Assembly: GCA_018063485.1 (NCBI GenBank)
Contig: JAGPBG010000123.1
Coordinates: 1-6,821 of the forward strand
DNA length: 6,821 nucleotides
Direction: 5' to 3'
Source of the DNA: Cypionkella sp.
Lineage (GTDB): Bacteria; Pseudomonadota; Alphaproteobacteria; Rhodobacterales; Rhodobacteraceae
The notes below the pieces were generated by a model that saw nothing but the letters and a program-made list of their open reading frames with translations, was not told the origin of the DNA and did not search any database. The position numbers and the translations under genes were made by a program. Below are positions 1 to 5,549 of this stretch, one piece after another; the stretch's first letter is position 1, and each line of letters opens with the position of its first letter.

Positions 1-2
1 AT

Positions 3-368
3 TACGAGGTCAACCTGACCGAGGCGGTCACCGATCACACTTGGGGGAGGCTGATGTTACCGGCCTGTGCCTTGAAGGCGCGGTTGGCGGAAGTGGACGG
101 CGTGGTTGTGGGTTTTGCAATCCACCAGCACCATCCCAGCACCTGGGTCTTGGGCGATGACTGTTATCTGGAGGATCTGTTCGTGTGCCCCGAGTCGCGC
201 AGAACCGGGGTCGGGCGCGCCCTGATCGAGGATTTGATTGTTCTGGCGCGCGCCCGTGGCTGGCAGCGACTGTATTGGAATGCTGATCAGAACAACGCGC
301 CCGCACGGCGCCTTTATGACAGTTTCACCAAAGACGATGGCCATTTGCGCTACAGGCTGGCGCTTTAG
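3..368 (+). CDS. GNAT family N-acetyltransferase (5' end outside window)
   Basis: This reading frame is open to the left edge and ends at TAG 366-368, leaving 121 C-terminal residues; an internal ATG at 54 is not the likely start, because in-frame coding continues upstream with family-like sequence (TEAVTDHTW). GNAT enzymes transfer an acetyl group from acetyl-CoA to an amine on a small molecule or protein. Visible are the central strands (ARLAEVDGVVVGFAI), the CYLEDLFVCPESR strand leading into the acetyl-CoA pyrophosphate-binding loop SRRTGVGRAL (visible residues 65-74), and the C-terminal motif YWNADQNNAPARRLYD. The order and spacing match compact cytoplasmic GNATs of about 150-165 residues, so roughly 30-45 residues are missing. 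The substrate cannot be read from the sequence. The gene converges on the membrane-protein gene, and the two stop codons overlap. Confidence 0.9.
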   Translation, partial: YEVNLTEAVTDHTWGRLMLPACALKARLAEVDGVVVGFAIHQHHPSTWVLGDDCYLEDLFVCPESRRTGVGRALIEDLIVLARARGWQRLYWNADQNNAPARRLYDSFTKDDGHLRYRLAL

Positions 369-583
369 CTTTTGAGCACCAGTCTGGCCCCCTTGGCAAT
401 CAACAGCAGCCAAGGGGTGGCGTGCATGAGAAAATCAAGAATATCGACGGGCTTGGTCAATTGGCCAGCCAGCAGCATCTTGAGCTTTTCCCACAAATGC
501 GGCTCGGGAAAAAACGGTGCCAGGCCCAAGGTGAGTGCGGCGAGTATCAGGATATTCAGCGGGATTTGATCAAGCAATGACAT
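365..583 (-). CDS. Small conserved two-helix inner-membrane protein
   Basis: The predicted protein has 72 residues. I chose ATG 583 because a GGAG Shine-Dalgarno sequence lies 5 nt upstream; the longer frame from 634 would begin almost at the tRNA 3' end without a ribosome binding site. Two hydrophobic segments are visible, about residues 7-24 (PLNILILAALTLGLAPF) and 49-64 (LDFLMHATPWLLLIAK). They are joined by a charged loop with PEPHLWEKLKML and a TKPVDILD motif. From memory, similar short proteins in proteobacterial genomes are often labelled 'RND transporter', but 72 residues cannot form an RND pump, so I assign no function. It follows the tRNA gene on the same strand with no obvious terminator between them, so read-through from the tRNA promoter is possible. 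Its stop codon (TAA, 367-365) overlaps the stop of the convergent acetyltransferase gene. Confidence 0.75.
   Translation of the reverse strand: MSLLDQIPLNILILAALTLGLAPFFPEPHLWEKLKMLLAGQLTKPVDILDFLMHATPWLLLIAKGARLVLKS
389..417. other. Inverted repeat (9-bp perfect stem) near two convergent stop codons
   Basis: CCCCTTGGC (389-397) and GCCAAGGGG (409-417) are perfect complements around an 11-nt loop. The repeat lies inside the 3' coding end of the small membrane protein and 21-49 nt beyond the acetyltransferase stop. No U-run follows on either strand, so it is not a textbook intrinsic terminator. It could still act as an mRNA 3'-end stabiliser or a pause site, or simply reflect the codons of the PWLLLIAKG segment. 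Confidence 0.45.
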
Positions 584-645
584 GACGGCTCCGATAGGTT
601 CGGGGCGGTATAGAATATATTCCAACATTTGCATATAGCGGAAAG

Positions 646-722
646 TGGCGCGGTGGACGGGGCTCGAACCCGCGACCCCCGGCGTGACAGGCCGGTACTC
701 TAACCAACTGAGCTACCACCGC
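646..722 (-). tRNA. tRNA-Asp (anticodon GTC)
   Basis: A complete 77-nt cloverleaf reads on the minus strand. The acceptor stem pairs GCGGTGG with CCACCGC, followed by discriminator G and an encoded CCA. The D-arm is GCTC-AGTTGGTTA-GAGT. The anticodon arm is CCGGC-CTGTCAC-GCCGG, with GTC as anticodon. The variable loop is GGGTC, and the T-arm is GCGGG-TTCGAGC-CCCGT. The G discriminator is the expected identity element for aspartyl-tRNA. All stems pair, with only wobble pairs at the base of the D and T stems. No U-run terminator is seen downstream before the small membrane protein gene. Confidence 0.98.
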
Positions 723-733
723 GCGATGGCCGC

Positions 734-762
734 TTGCTAGTGGATGGTATCGGGGGCGTCAA
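734..762 (-). promoter_or_regulatory. Promoter of tRNA-Asp
   Basis: On the minus strand a -35 hexamer TTGACG (762-757), inside CTTGACG, is followed after exactly 17 nt by TAGCAA (739-734) as a -10. Transcription would start about 6-7 nt further, giving a leader of only about 5 nt before the tRNA 5' end at 722. The -35 is strong (5 of 6 consensus positions) and the -10 is weak (3 of 6), but spacing and position fit a stable-RNA promoter well. Confidence 0.65.
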
Positions 763-917
763 GCGAGAAAGTGGCCAGGGAGCAACCTGCGTCTGACCTT
801 GCCTGTTCTGGTGAACCAACGCCATCTGAAAGGATACTGCATCAGCTTGCAAGAGGCCGGTCAGCAATGACAAAGCATGACGGTTTATTCTCTTATAAGG
901 CCAGTGCAAGCGCAGCT

Positions 918-1859
918 CTAAAGCCGCGCCAATCTCTCGGTCAGCAAATCAAAGAAGCCCTGCGCATCAACGTCGCGAATAAAGAGTGCATTTGCCGGGC
1001 GGTCTGTCACTCCCCACCAATCTGCCACGGTCATGCCCAAGGTCAGCGCCGACCCGGTTTCGATTTCGACATTGACATGCCGGCCCTTGAATAACTCGGG
1101 CCGCAACAAATAGGCGATCACCGTCGGATCATGCAGCGGCCCGCCTTCCGACCCGTATTTCTCCATATCGAACCGTTCAAAGAAATCGGCCCATTCCGCC
1201 GCTACGCGACCAACTTCAGTGCCAATGGCGCGGAATTTCTCGACCCGCGCGCGCGTGGTCAGCACCTTATGTGTCACGTCCAGCGGCATGACGACCAGCG
1301 GCACCCCGGCACGAAACACGATGTCTGCGGCTTCAGGGTCGACATAGATGTTGAACTCCGCGGTTGGTGTGATGTTGCCCACCTCGAAATAGGCCCCCCC
1401 CATCAGGATGATCTGTTGGACCCGTCCGACAATATCGGGTGCCACCAGAAACGCCTGCGCGATATTGGTCAGCGGGCCAAGGGGGCACAGCGTTACCGTA
1501 TGTGCAGGCTCATGGCGCAGGGTATCGATGATGAAATCCACCGCGTTCTGATCTTGCAACCGCATGGTCGGCTGGGGCAGGATCGGCCCATCCAGCCCGG
1601 TTTTGCCATGCACATGCTCGGCCGTCACCAATTTGCGTTTCAAGGGCGCTTCACATCCGGCAAACACCCGGATATCGGGGCGTCCGGCAAGCTCACAGAT
1701 CTTGCGGCAGTTCAATTCGGTCAGCGGCAGCGGCACATTTCCCGCCACGGCGGTCAGTGCCAGAACCTCCAACTCGTCGGGGCTTCCCAGCGCCAGCAGA
1801 ATGGCAAAGGCATCATCCTGCCCCGGATCGGTATCAATGATGATCTTGCGTCTGGCCAT
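918..1859 (-). CDS. Nucleoside hydrolase, inosine/uridine-preferring (IUNH/Rih) family
   Basis: The 313-residue protein has the usual length of cytoplasmic nucleoside hydrolases, which split the N-glycosidic bond of ribonucleosides to give ribose and free base for salvage. Family signatures appear in order: the N-terminal calcium-binding motif DTDPGQDD (9-16), HGKTGLDG (84-91), CPLGPLTN (125-132), MGG (153-155), AEFNIYVDPEAA (167-178), DVTH (194-197) and HDP (243-245), where His243 is the likely general acid and Asp244 a calcium ligand. All key residues are intact, so the enzyme should be active; purine versus pyrimidine preference is not resolved. The start ATG at 1859 has a GGGGA Shine-Dalgarno sequence just upstream, inside a possible hairpin. 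The gene lies 62 nt downstream of the iron-binding protein gene with no clear promoter or terminator between, so co-transcription is likely. Confidence 0.94.
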   Translation of the reverse strand: MARRKIIIDTDPGQDDAFAILLALGSPDELEVLALTAVAGNVPLPLTELNCRKICELAGRPDIRVFAGCEAPLKRKLVTAEHVHGKTGLDGPILPQPTMRLQDQNAVDFIIDTLRHEPAHTVTLCPLGPLTNIAQAFLVAPDIVGRVQQIILMGGAYFEVGNITPTAEFNIYVDPEAADIVFRAGVPLVVMPLDVTHKVLTTRARVEKFRAIGTEVGRVAAEWADFFERFDMEKYGSEGGPLHDPTVIAYLLRPELFKGRHVNVEIETGSALTLGMTVADWWGVTDRPANALFIRDVDAQGFFDLLTERLARL

Positions 1860-1889
1860 GGCGTTCCCCTTTTTGATCCAGAAAACGCC
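1860..1889 (-). promoter_or_regulatory. Possible hairpin covering the ribosome binding site of the nucleoside hydrolase gene
   Basis: In the minus-strand RNA, GGCGUUUUC (1889-1881) can pair with GGGAACGCC (1868-1860), giving six Watson-Crick pairs, two G-U pairs and a closing C-G pair around a 12-nt loop. The right arm contains most of the GGGGA Shine-Dalgarno sequence and ends directly at the ATG. Folding would hinder ribosome binding. This is inferred from complementarity only; no free energy was computed. Confidence 0.45.
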
Positions 1890-1921
1890 ATGACCGCTGA
1901 TTTGTCCATCGCAAGCTTGGC

Positions 1922-2920
1922 TTAGCCGTCGAAATTGACCTCTTCAATCAATTTCAGCGCCTCAGGACGCTTGGCGGCCACATCCGACAGTCCGATGGTG
2001 TCTGGCGTGAACTCACCCCAGGACTGCACCACTTCCGAGCGGGCAACCCCGGCCTTGACCGGGAATTCGAAATTCGTCTCGGCATAGATGCGCTGTGCCT
2101 CATCCGACGAAAGCCACTCCATCAGCTTGAGTGCCGCATCGTGGTTCGGGGCCGCTTTGGTCATAGCAATCCCCGAGATGTTCATATGGGTGCCGCCGCC
2201 CTCCATCACCGGAAACACGATCCGCACCATATCCGCATCGGCTTTCTGCTCGGGATCGGCCAGCATCTGCCCCAGATAATAGGTATTGCCCAAAGCGATA
2301 TCACATTCGCCCGCAGCAATCGACTTTACCTGGTCGCGGTCATTGCCTGCCGGTTGCTTGGCAAGATTGGCCTTCAGCCCCTCAAGCCAGCTCTTGGTAA
2401 AAGCCGCATCGTGATGCGCCAGCACCGCCGCCGTCAGCGCCACCGAATAATCGGAGGTAAAGGGGCGTGTGCAGATCTTGCCCTTCCATTTGGGGTTGAT
2501 CAGATCCTCATAGGTGGTGACTTCGCCATCCTTTACCCGCTCGCGGCTGGCATAGATCACGCGGGCGCGGGTGGTCAGGCCAAACCAATGGTTGGCCGGG
2601 TCGCGGTATTCGGCAGGAACATTCGCTGCAAGCACCGCCGAGTCTACCGCCTGCGTTACCCCGGCATCAACGATCTGAGTCAAGCGCGCGATATCCACCG
2701 TCAGAACCAGATCGGCGGGCGAGCGATCACCCTCGGCCACCAGTCGCTCTGACATACCTTTGTCAACAAAGGCAATATTCACATCAATGCCGGTTTCCTT
2801 GGTGAATTGGTCCAGCAGTGGCTGGATCAATTCGGGCTGGCGGTGGGAATAGATATTCACCTCTTCGGCCCAGGCGGGCAGGGCCGTGCTGATCAGGGCA
2901 AGGGCAAGAAACATGCGCAT
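1922..2920 (-). CDS. Fe(III)-type ABC transporter periplasmic substrate-binding protein (FbpA/FutA-like)
   Basis: The 332-residue protein binds ferric iron in the periplasm and delivers it to an ABC permease. I start it at ATG 2920: an AAGGAC Shine-Dalgarno sequence sits about 8 nt upstream and the ATG begins a clear Sec signal peptide (MRMFLALALISTALPAWA, predicted cut AWA|EE after residue 18). In-frame sequence further upstream overlaps mazG and is not protein-like. Family marks are VNIYSHRQPELIQPLL at the mature N-terminus, NPKWKGKIC (142-150), the tyrosine pair GNTYYLG (Tyr214-Tyr215), which supplies iron ligands in FbpA/FutA proteins, and GGGTHMNISG (241-250). There is no lipobox cysteine. 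No permease or ATPase gene is adjacent: mazG lies upstream and the nucleoside hydrolase downstream. A promoter with an overlapping dyad lies in the 79-nt gap to mazG. Confidence 0.93.
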   Translation of the reverse strand: MRMFLALALISTALPAWAEEVNIYSHRQPELIQPLLDQFTKETGIDVNIAFVDKGMSERLVAEGDRSPADLVLTVDIARLTQIVDAGVTQAVDSAVLAANVPAEYRDPANHWFGLTTRARVIYASRERVKDGEVTTYEDLINPKWKGKICTRPFTSDYSVALTAAVLAHHDAAFTKSWLEGLKANLAKQPAGNDRDQVKSIAAGECDIALGNTYYLGQMLADPEQKADADMVRIVFPVMEGGGTHMNISGIAMTKAAPNHDAALKLMEWLSSDEAQRIYAETNFEFPVKAGVARSEVVQSWGEFTPDTIGLSDVAAKRPEALKLIEEVNFDG

Positions 2921-2953
2921 TAGTTGAGTCCTTTTGTCGGATTTGATGCGAGG

Positions 2954-2982
2954 CTTAAATCTCAGGATTGGCCCTGCGTCAA
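2954..2982 (-). promoter_or_regulatory. Promoter of the iron-binding protein gene
   Basis: On the minus strand TTGACG (2982-2977) is followed after 17 nt by TTTAAG (2959-2954), matching 5 of 6 and 4 of 6 consensus positions. The inferred start near 2947 gives a leader of about 27 nt carrying the AAGGAC ribosome binding site. The -35 forms one arm of a GTCA-N5-TGAC dyad (2978-2990), so a protein bound there would compete with RNA polymerase. Confidence 0.6.
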
Positions 2983-2990
2983 TACCTGAC
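2978..2990 (-). promoter_or_regulatory. Candidate operator dyad GTCAGGTATTGAC
   Basis: GTCA-N5-TGAC is a perfect dyad overlapping the -35 of the iron-binding protein promoter, a classic repressor position. It matches the dyad before the aminotransferase (5525-5537) at 12 of 13 bases, including the non-palindromic centre. It does not match the TGA-N9-TCA spacing of the alphaproteobacterial iron-rhodo box recognised by RirA, and I do not recognise the regulator. Confidence 0.45.
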
Positions 2991-2999
2991 AAAAAAACT

Positions 3000-3845
3000 T
3001 TATGTTGTTTCGGGCGCGCGTTTACTGGCCGCAAGGGCCTTGTCCTCGGCCTTGGCCCGATCCCAAAGCGCATCCATTTCCACCAAATCACTTTGCCCAG
3101 GGGTCTTGCCCACGCTGGCCAGAAAGTCCTCGATCCGGGCAAAGCGGCGGGCGAACTTGTCATTGGCGGCCCGCAACGCCGCCTCGGGATCGACATTCAG
3201 ATGTCGCGCCAAATTGGCCATGACAAACAATAAATCGCCAAACTCCTCGGCGACTTCTGCCGCACCCAAACTGTCCTGCGCCTCAACCAATTCGGTCATT
3301 TCTTCGCGCAGCTTGTCCAGCACTTCATCGGTCGATGGCCAGTCAAACCCTACCCGTGCCGCCCGTTTTTGCAACTTGACCGCGCGTGTCAGCGCAGGCA
3401 GGCCCAGCGCCACCCCGTCCAGCACCCGCGCCGGGCCACGCTCGGCGGCCTTGATCTTTTCCCAATCGGCGGTTTGCTGCTCGGCAGATTTCTCGCGGCT
3501 CTCACCGCCGAAAACATGCGGATGCCGCGCAATCATCTTGTCCGAAATCGCCCGCACCACCGCGTCAAAGCCAAAAAGCCCGGCTTCCTCGGCCATTTGC
3601 GCGTGATAGACCACCTGAAGCAGCAAATCGCCCAACTCGCCCGGCAATTCCCCCCAGGCCTCGCGGGCAATCGAATCCGCCACCTCATGCGCCTCTTCAA
3701 TCGTATAGGGCGCAATGCTGGCGAAATCCTGCGCGATGTCCCAAGGGCAGCCGCTGCGCGGATCACGCAACCGTCGCATGATCTCGCGCAGCCGCTCGAT
3801 CCCACCCATTTCATCCCTGACAAGCGCATCCGACGTTTGCACCAT
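3000..3845 (-). CDS. mazG: Nucleoside triphosphate pyrophosphohydrolase MazG
   Basis: MazG hydrolyses (d)NTPs to monophosphates and pyrophosphate in the cytoplasm, clearing aberrant nucleotides; in E. coli it has also been linked to lowering ppGpp. The 281-residue protein has the two-domain layout of full-length MazG (263 residues in E. coli). Domain 1 begins with the typical LREIMRRLRDPRSGCPWD (19-36) and carries metal-binding EEAHE (50-54) and ELGDLLLQVVYHAQ (70-83). The linker contains ARHPHVFG (106-113) and the ADWEKIKAAE segment (126-135). Domain 2 carries LQKRAARVGFDWP (158-170), EEMTELVEA (181-189) and EEFGDLLFVMANLAR (200-214). The start is ATG 3845: the upstream in-frame TTG at 3860 runs straight into the AGGGGA ribosome binding site, which ends 6 nt before ATG 3845. 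A later Met (residue 13) is a weaker alternative. The gene diverges from the amidohydrolase across 55 nt. A T-run follows its stop, but without a GC-rich stem. Confidence 0.96.
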   Translation of the reverse strand: MVQTSDALVRDEMGGIERLREIMRRLRDPRSGCPWDIAQDFASIAPYTIEEAHEVADSIAREAWGELPGELGDLLLQVVYHAQMAEEAGLFGFDAVVRAISDKMIARHPHVFGGESREKSAEQQTADWEKIKAAERGPARVLDGVALGLPALTRAVKLQKRAARVGFDWPSTDEVLDKLREEMTELVEAQDSLGAAEVAEEFGDLLFVMANLARHLNVDPEAALRAANDKFARRFARIEDFLASVGKTPGQSDLVEMDALWDRAKAEDKALAASKRAPETT

Positions 3846-3867
3846 TGCCGATCCCCTCAAAACAGGA

Positions 3868-3877
3868 TTTGATCAAA
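3868..3877. promoter_or_regulatory. Palindrome TTTGATCAAA between mazG and the amidohydrolase
   Basis: This perfect 10-bp palindrome lies in the 55-nt divergent gap, 23 nt before the amidohydrolase ATG and 22 nt before the mazG ATG, so a bound protein could affect either gene. The same decamer recurs at 5477-5486 upstream of the aminotransferase. Its half-sites TTGAT/ATCAA resemble an FNR site (TTGAT-N4-ATCAA), but they overlap completely here instead of being 4 nt apart, so it is not an FNR box. Confidence 0.4.
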
Positions 3878-3900
3878 GGCCAGAAAATCAGGAGACTCCC

Positions 3901-5064
3901 ATGCCCGTCCTCAACCGTATCGCCGCTTATGCCGAGGAAATGAAGGGCTGGCGGCATCATTTGCACGCGAATCCCGAACTTGCCTTTGAATGCCACAACA
4001 CCGCGGCCTATATCGTCGAGCGCCTGAAGGAGATCGGCGTTGATGAAATTCACCCCGGCATTGCCAAGACCGGAATCGTGGCAATCATCAACGGTTCGGC
4101 CCCCGGCGACACCATCGGATTGCGCGCCGATATGGACGCATTGCCGATTGTCGAGATCACCGGTGCCGACCATGCCTCGACGATCCGAGGCAAGATGCAC
4201 GCCTGCGGCCATGACGGCCATGTCACCATGTTGCTGGGGGCGGCGAAATATCTGGCCGAAACCCGGCGCTTTTGCGGTCGCGTCGCGCTGATCTTCCAAC
4301 CTGCCGAAGAAGACGGCGGTGGTGGTCAGGTCATGGTGCAAGAGGGCATGATGGACACATTCAAGATCAAGCAGGTCTACGGTATCCACAACGCGCCCAA
4401 TATCCCCTTTGGGTATTTCCAAACCACCCCCGGCGCGCTGATGGCCTCGGTCGATACCGCCTTTGTCTACATCACCGGCAAGGGTGGCCACGGCGCCACC
4501 CCGCACGAGTGCATTGATCCGGTGGTGGCCGTTGTCGCCATGGTTCAAGCCGTGCAAACCATCATCCCACGCAATGTCTATGCGCTTGATGAAGCCGTCA
4601 TTTCCGTCACCCAAATCCACACCGGCACCGCCTCGAACATCATTCCCGAAGAGGCGATGTTCTGTGCTACCATCCGCTGTTTCAAGCCCGAGGTCCGCGA
4701 TCTGCTGAAAAAGCGCTTCTATGAGATTGTCGAAGGCCATGCCTCTGCCTTCAACGTCTCTGCGCGGATTGAGTATGATTGGGGCTATCCGGCCACCATC
4801 AACCACCCCGATGAGGCCGCCTTCGCCACAGAAGTCGCGGCTGAGATTTCCGGGCCTGAGGCGGTAAATGGCAATTCAAACCGCGAGATGGGGTCGGAAG
4901 ATTTCTCCTACATGCTCGAAGAACGCCCCGGCGCCTATTTATTCCTGGGCACCGGCCCCGGCGCGGGGCTGCATCACCCGGCCTTTGATTTCAACGACGA
5001 AGCCGCCCCTATCGGTGCCTCTTTCTTCGCCCGGCTGGTCGAACGCGCCCACCCTTTGCCATAG
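3901..5064 (+). CDS. M20 family metallo-amidohydrolase (M20D, hippurate hydrolase-like)
   Basis: The 387-residue enzyme has the normal length of M20D amidohydrolases, cytoplasmic dinuclear-metal enzymes that cleave N-acyl amino acids, hippurate or related amides. The start ATG 3901 follows an AGGAGA Shine-Dalgarno sequence 5 nt upstream. Motifs in order: WRHHLHANPELAFE (17-30), GLRADMDALPI (73-83), the metal-binding HACGHDGH (100-107, Cys102 and His104), the catalytic/metal pair Glu136-Glu137 in FQPAEEDGGGG, His163 in GIHNAP, the inserted dimerisation/lid domain from about 185 to 295 beginning near GKGGHGATPH (193-202), and the final metal ligand His359 in GLHHPAFDFND. All ligands are intact. 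The acyl substrate cannot be told from sequence. It diverges from mazG, and a small secreted-protein gene starts 8 nt after its stop, so the two probably form an operon. Confidence 0.94.
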   Translation: MPVLNRIAAYAEEMKGWRHHLHANPELAFECHNTAAYIVERLKEIGVDEIHPGIAKTGIVAIINGSAPGDTIGLRADMDALPIVEITGADHASTIRGKMHACGHDGHVTMLLGAAKYLAETRRFCGRVALIFQPAEEDGGGGQVMVQEGMMDTFKIKQVYGIHNAPNIPFGYFQTTPGALMASVDTAFVYITGKGGHGATPHECIDPVVAVVAMVQAVQTIIPRNVYALDEAVISVTQIHTGTASNIIPEEAMFCATIRCFKPEVRDLLKKRFYEIVEGHASAFNVSARIEYDWGYPATINHPDEAAFATEVAAEISGPEAVNGNSNREMGSEDFSYMLEERPGAYLFLGTGPGAGLHHPAFDFNDEAAPIGASFFARLVERAHPLP

Positions 5065-5072
5065 GTAGCCCC

Positions 5073-5474
5073 ATGCTTCGCCTTCTTTGTGCCGCTACAT
5101 TTCTCGCCTCCCCGGCTTTCGCCGGGGATTATGTGAATTTCCACTCCCCCTCGGGCAACATCCAATGCGCCATCTTCACCGGTGACTATGCCGGGGTGCG
5201 CTGCGATATGTCGGAACTGACCCCCAGTTTCACCACACCTCCCGCCGATTGCGAATTCGATTGGGGCAGTAGTTTTGCCGTCAATAAAAAGGGCAGGGGT
5301 TATCTTGCCTGCGTTTCCGATGCTGTCGCCAATGACGACGGATTGGAGCTTGGCTACGGAAAATCCCTTACTCTGGACGGGTTTACCTGTAAATCCGAGA
5401 AAACCGGCGTCACCTGCACCAATCCATCGGGGCACGGTTTCGCCATCTCCAAAGCAAAGCAGCGCCTTTTCTGA
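5073..5474 (+). CDS. Small cysteine-rich secreted protein, DUF6636-like
   Basis: The 133-residue protein begins with a short Sec signal peptide (MLRLLCAATFLASPAFA, cut expected at AFA|GD after residue 17), leaving a mature domain of about 116 residues that should be periplasmic. The mature part holds exactly six cysteines (32, 44, 60, 80, 106, 115), enough for three disulfides. The opening FHSPSGNIQC resembles, from memory, DUF6636 family proteins ('F.SPSGNI.C'), whose function is unknown. Its ATG lies 8 nt after the amidohydrolase stop with only a poor AGG-type ribosome binding site, which suggests translational coupling. The product is periplasmic whereas the amidohydrolase is predicted cytoplasmic, so joint function is unproven. 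The family name is tentative; the signal peptide and cysteine pattern are directly visible. Confidence 0.75.
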   Translation: MLRLLCAATFLASPAFAGDYVNFHSPSGNIQCAIFTGDYAGVRCDMSELTPSFTTPPADCEFDWGSSFAVNKKGRGYLACVSDAVANDDGLELGYGKSLTLDGFTCKSEKTGVTCTNPSGHGFAISKAKQRLF

Positions 5475-5476
5475 AA

Positions 5477-5486
5477 TTTGATCAAA
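5477..5486. promoter_or_regulatory. Second copy of palindrome TTTGATCAAA, upstream of the aminotransferase
   Basis: This is identical to the decamer at 3868-3877. It begins 2 nt after the stop of the secreted-protein gene and 64 nt before the aminotransferase ATG, in an A/T-rich patch. The following TTTTT is not preceded by a GC-rich stem, so a regulator site is more likely than a terminator. Confidence 0.4.
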
Positions 5487-5520
5487 ATTTTTCTGGCGTT
5501 TTGGGCCGCAATTGCTATCT

Positions 5521-5541
5521 TCCAGTCAGATATTGACTGGA
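5521..5541 (+). promoter_or_regulatory. 8-bp perfect inverted repeat overlapping the aminotransferase ribosome binding site
   Basis: TCCAGTCA (5521-5528) and TGACTGGA (5534-5541) are perfect complements around GATAT. The right arm overlaps the GGAGA Shine-Dalgarno sequence (5539-5543), 6 nt before ATG 5550. The core GTCAGATATTGAC (5525-5537) nearly repeats the dyad at the iron-binding protein promoter. A weak -10 (TATCTT, 5515-5520) would place the transcription start inside the repeat, suiting an operator; alternatively an RNA hairpin could mask the ribosome binding site. Confidence 0.55.
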
Positions 5542-5549
5542 GATTCAAA

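Noticed and set aside
646..722. tRNA-Asp as an integration site for a mobile element
   Set aside because: No partial copy of the tRNA 3' end and no integrase gene is visible in the window.
723..917. Short open frames in the gap between the tRNA-Asp gene and the nucleoside hydrolase gene
   Set aside because: They have no ribosome binding site or recognisable protein character. Apart from the tRNA promoter I see only short palindromes (CTTGCAAG, CTTATAAG) and no clear terminator, attachment-site repeat or integrase remnant.
1131..1925. 264-codon open frame on the plus strand
   Set aside because: It lies antisense to the nucleoside hydrolase, which has every family motif. The translation is rich in Arg, His and Gln with no recognisable domain, typical of a shadow frame in GC-rich DNA.
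2991..2999. T-run after the mazG stop as an intrinsic terminator
   Set aside because: The T-run on the minus strand is real, but no GC-rich stem precedes it.
2921..3196. N-terminal extension of the iron-binding protein to 424 residues
   Set aside because: It would overlap mazG, bury the signal peptide and lacks a ribosome binding site; ATG 2920 has both a ribosome binding site and a signal peptide.
3715..3900. N-terminal extension of the amidohydrolase by 62 residues
   Set aside because: The extension lies antisense to the mazG 5' coding region and passes through the AGGAGA ribosome binding site of ATG 3901.
3811..4806. 331-codon open frame on the minus strand
   Set aside because: It is antisense to the M20 amidohydrolase and runs into mazG; composition is Gly/Asp/His-rich and without motifs.
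5474..5495. A/T-rich palindrome plus T-run after the secreted-protein gene as a terminator
   Set aside because: The potential stem is only A-T pairs around GATC and too weak; the recurrence of the same decamer elsewhere favours a protein site.
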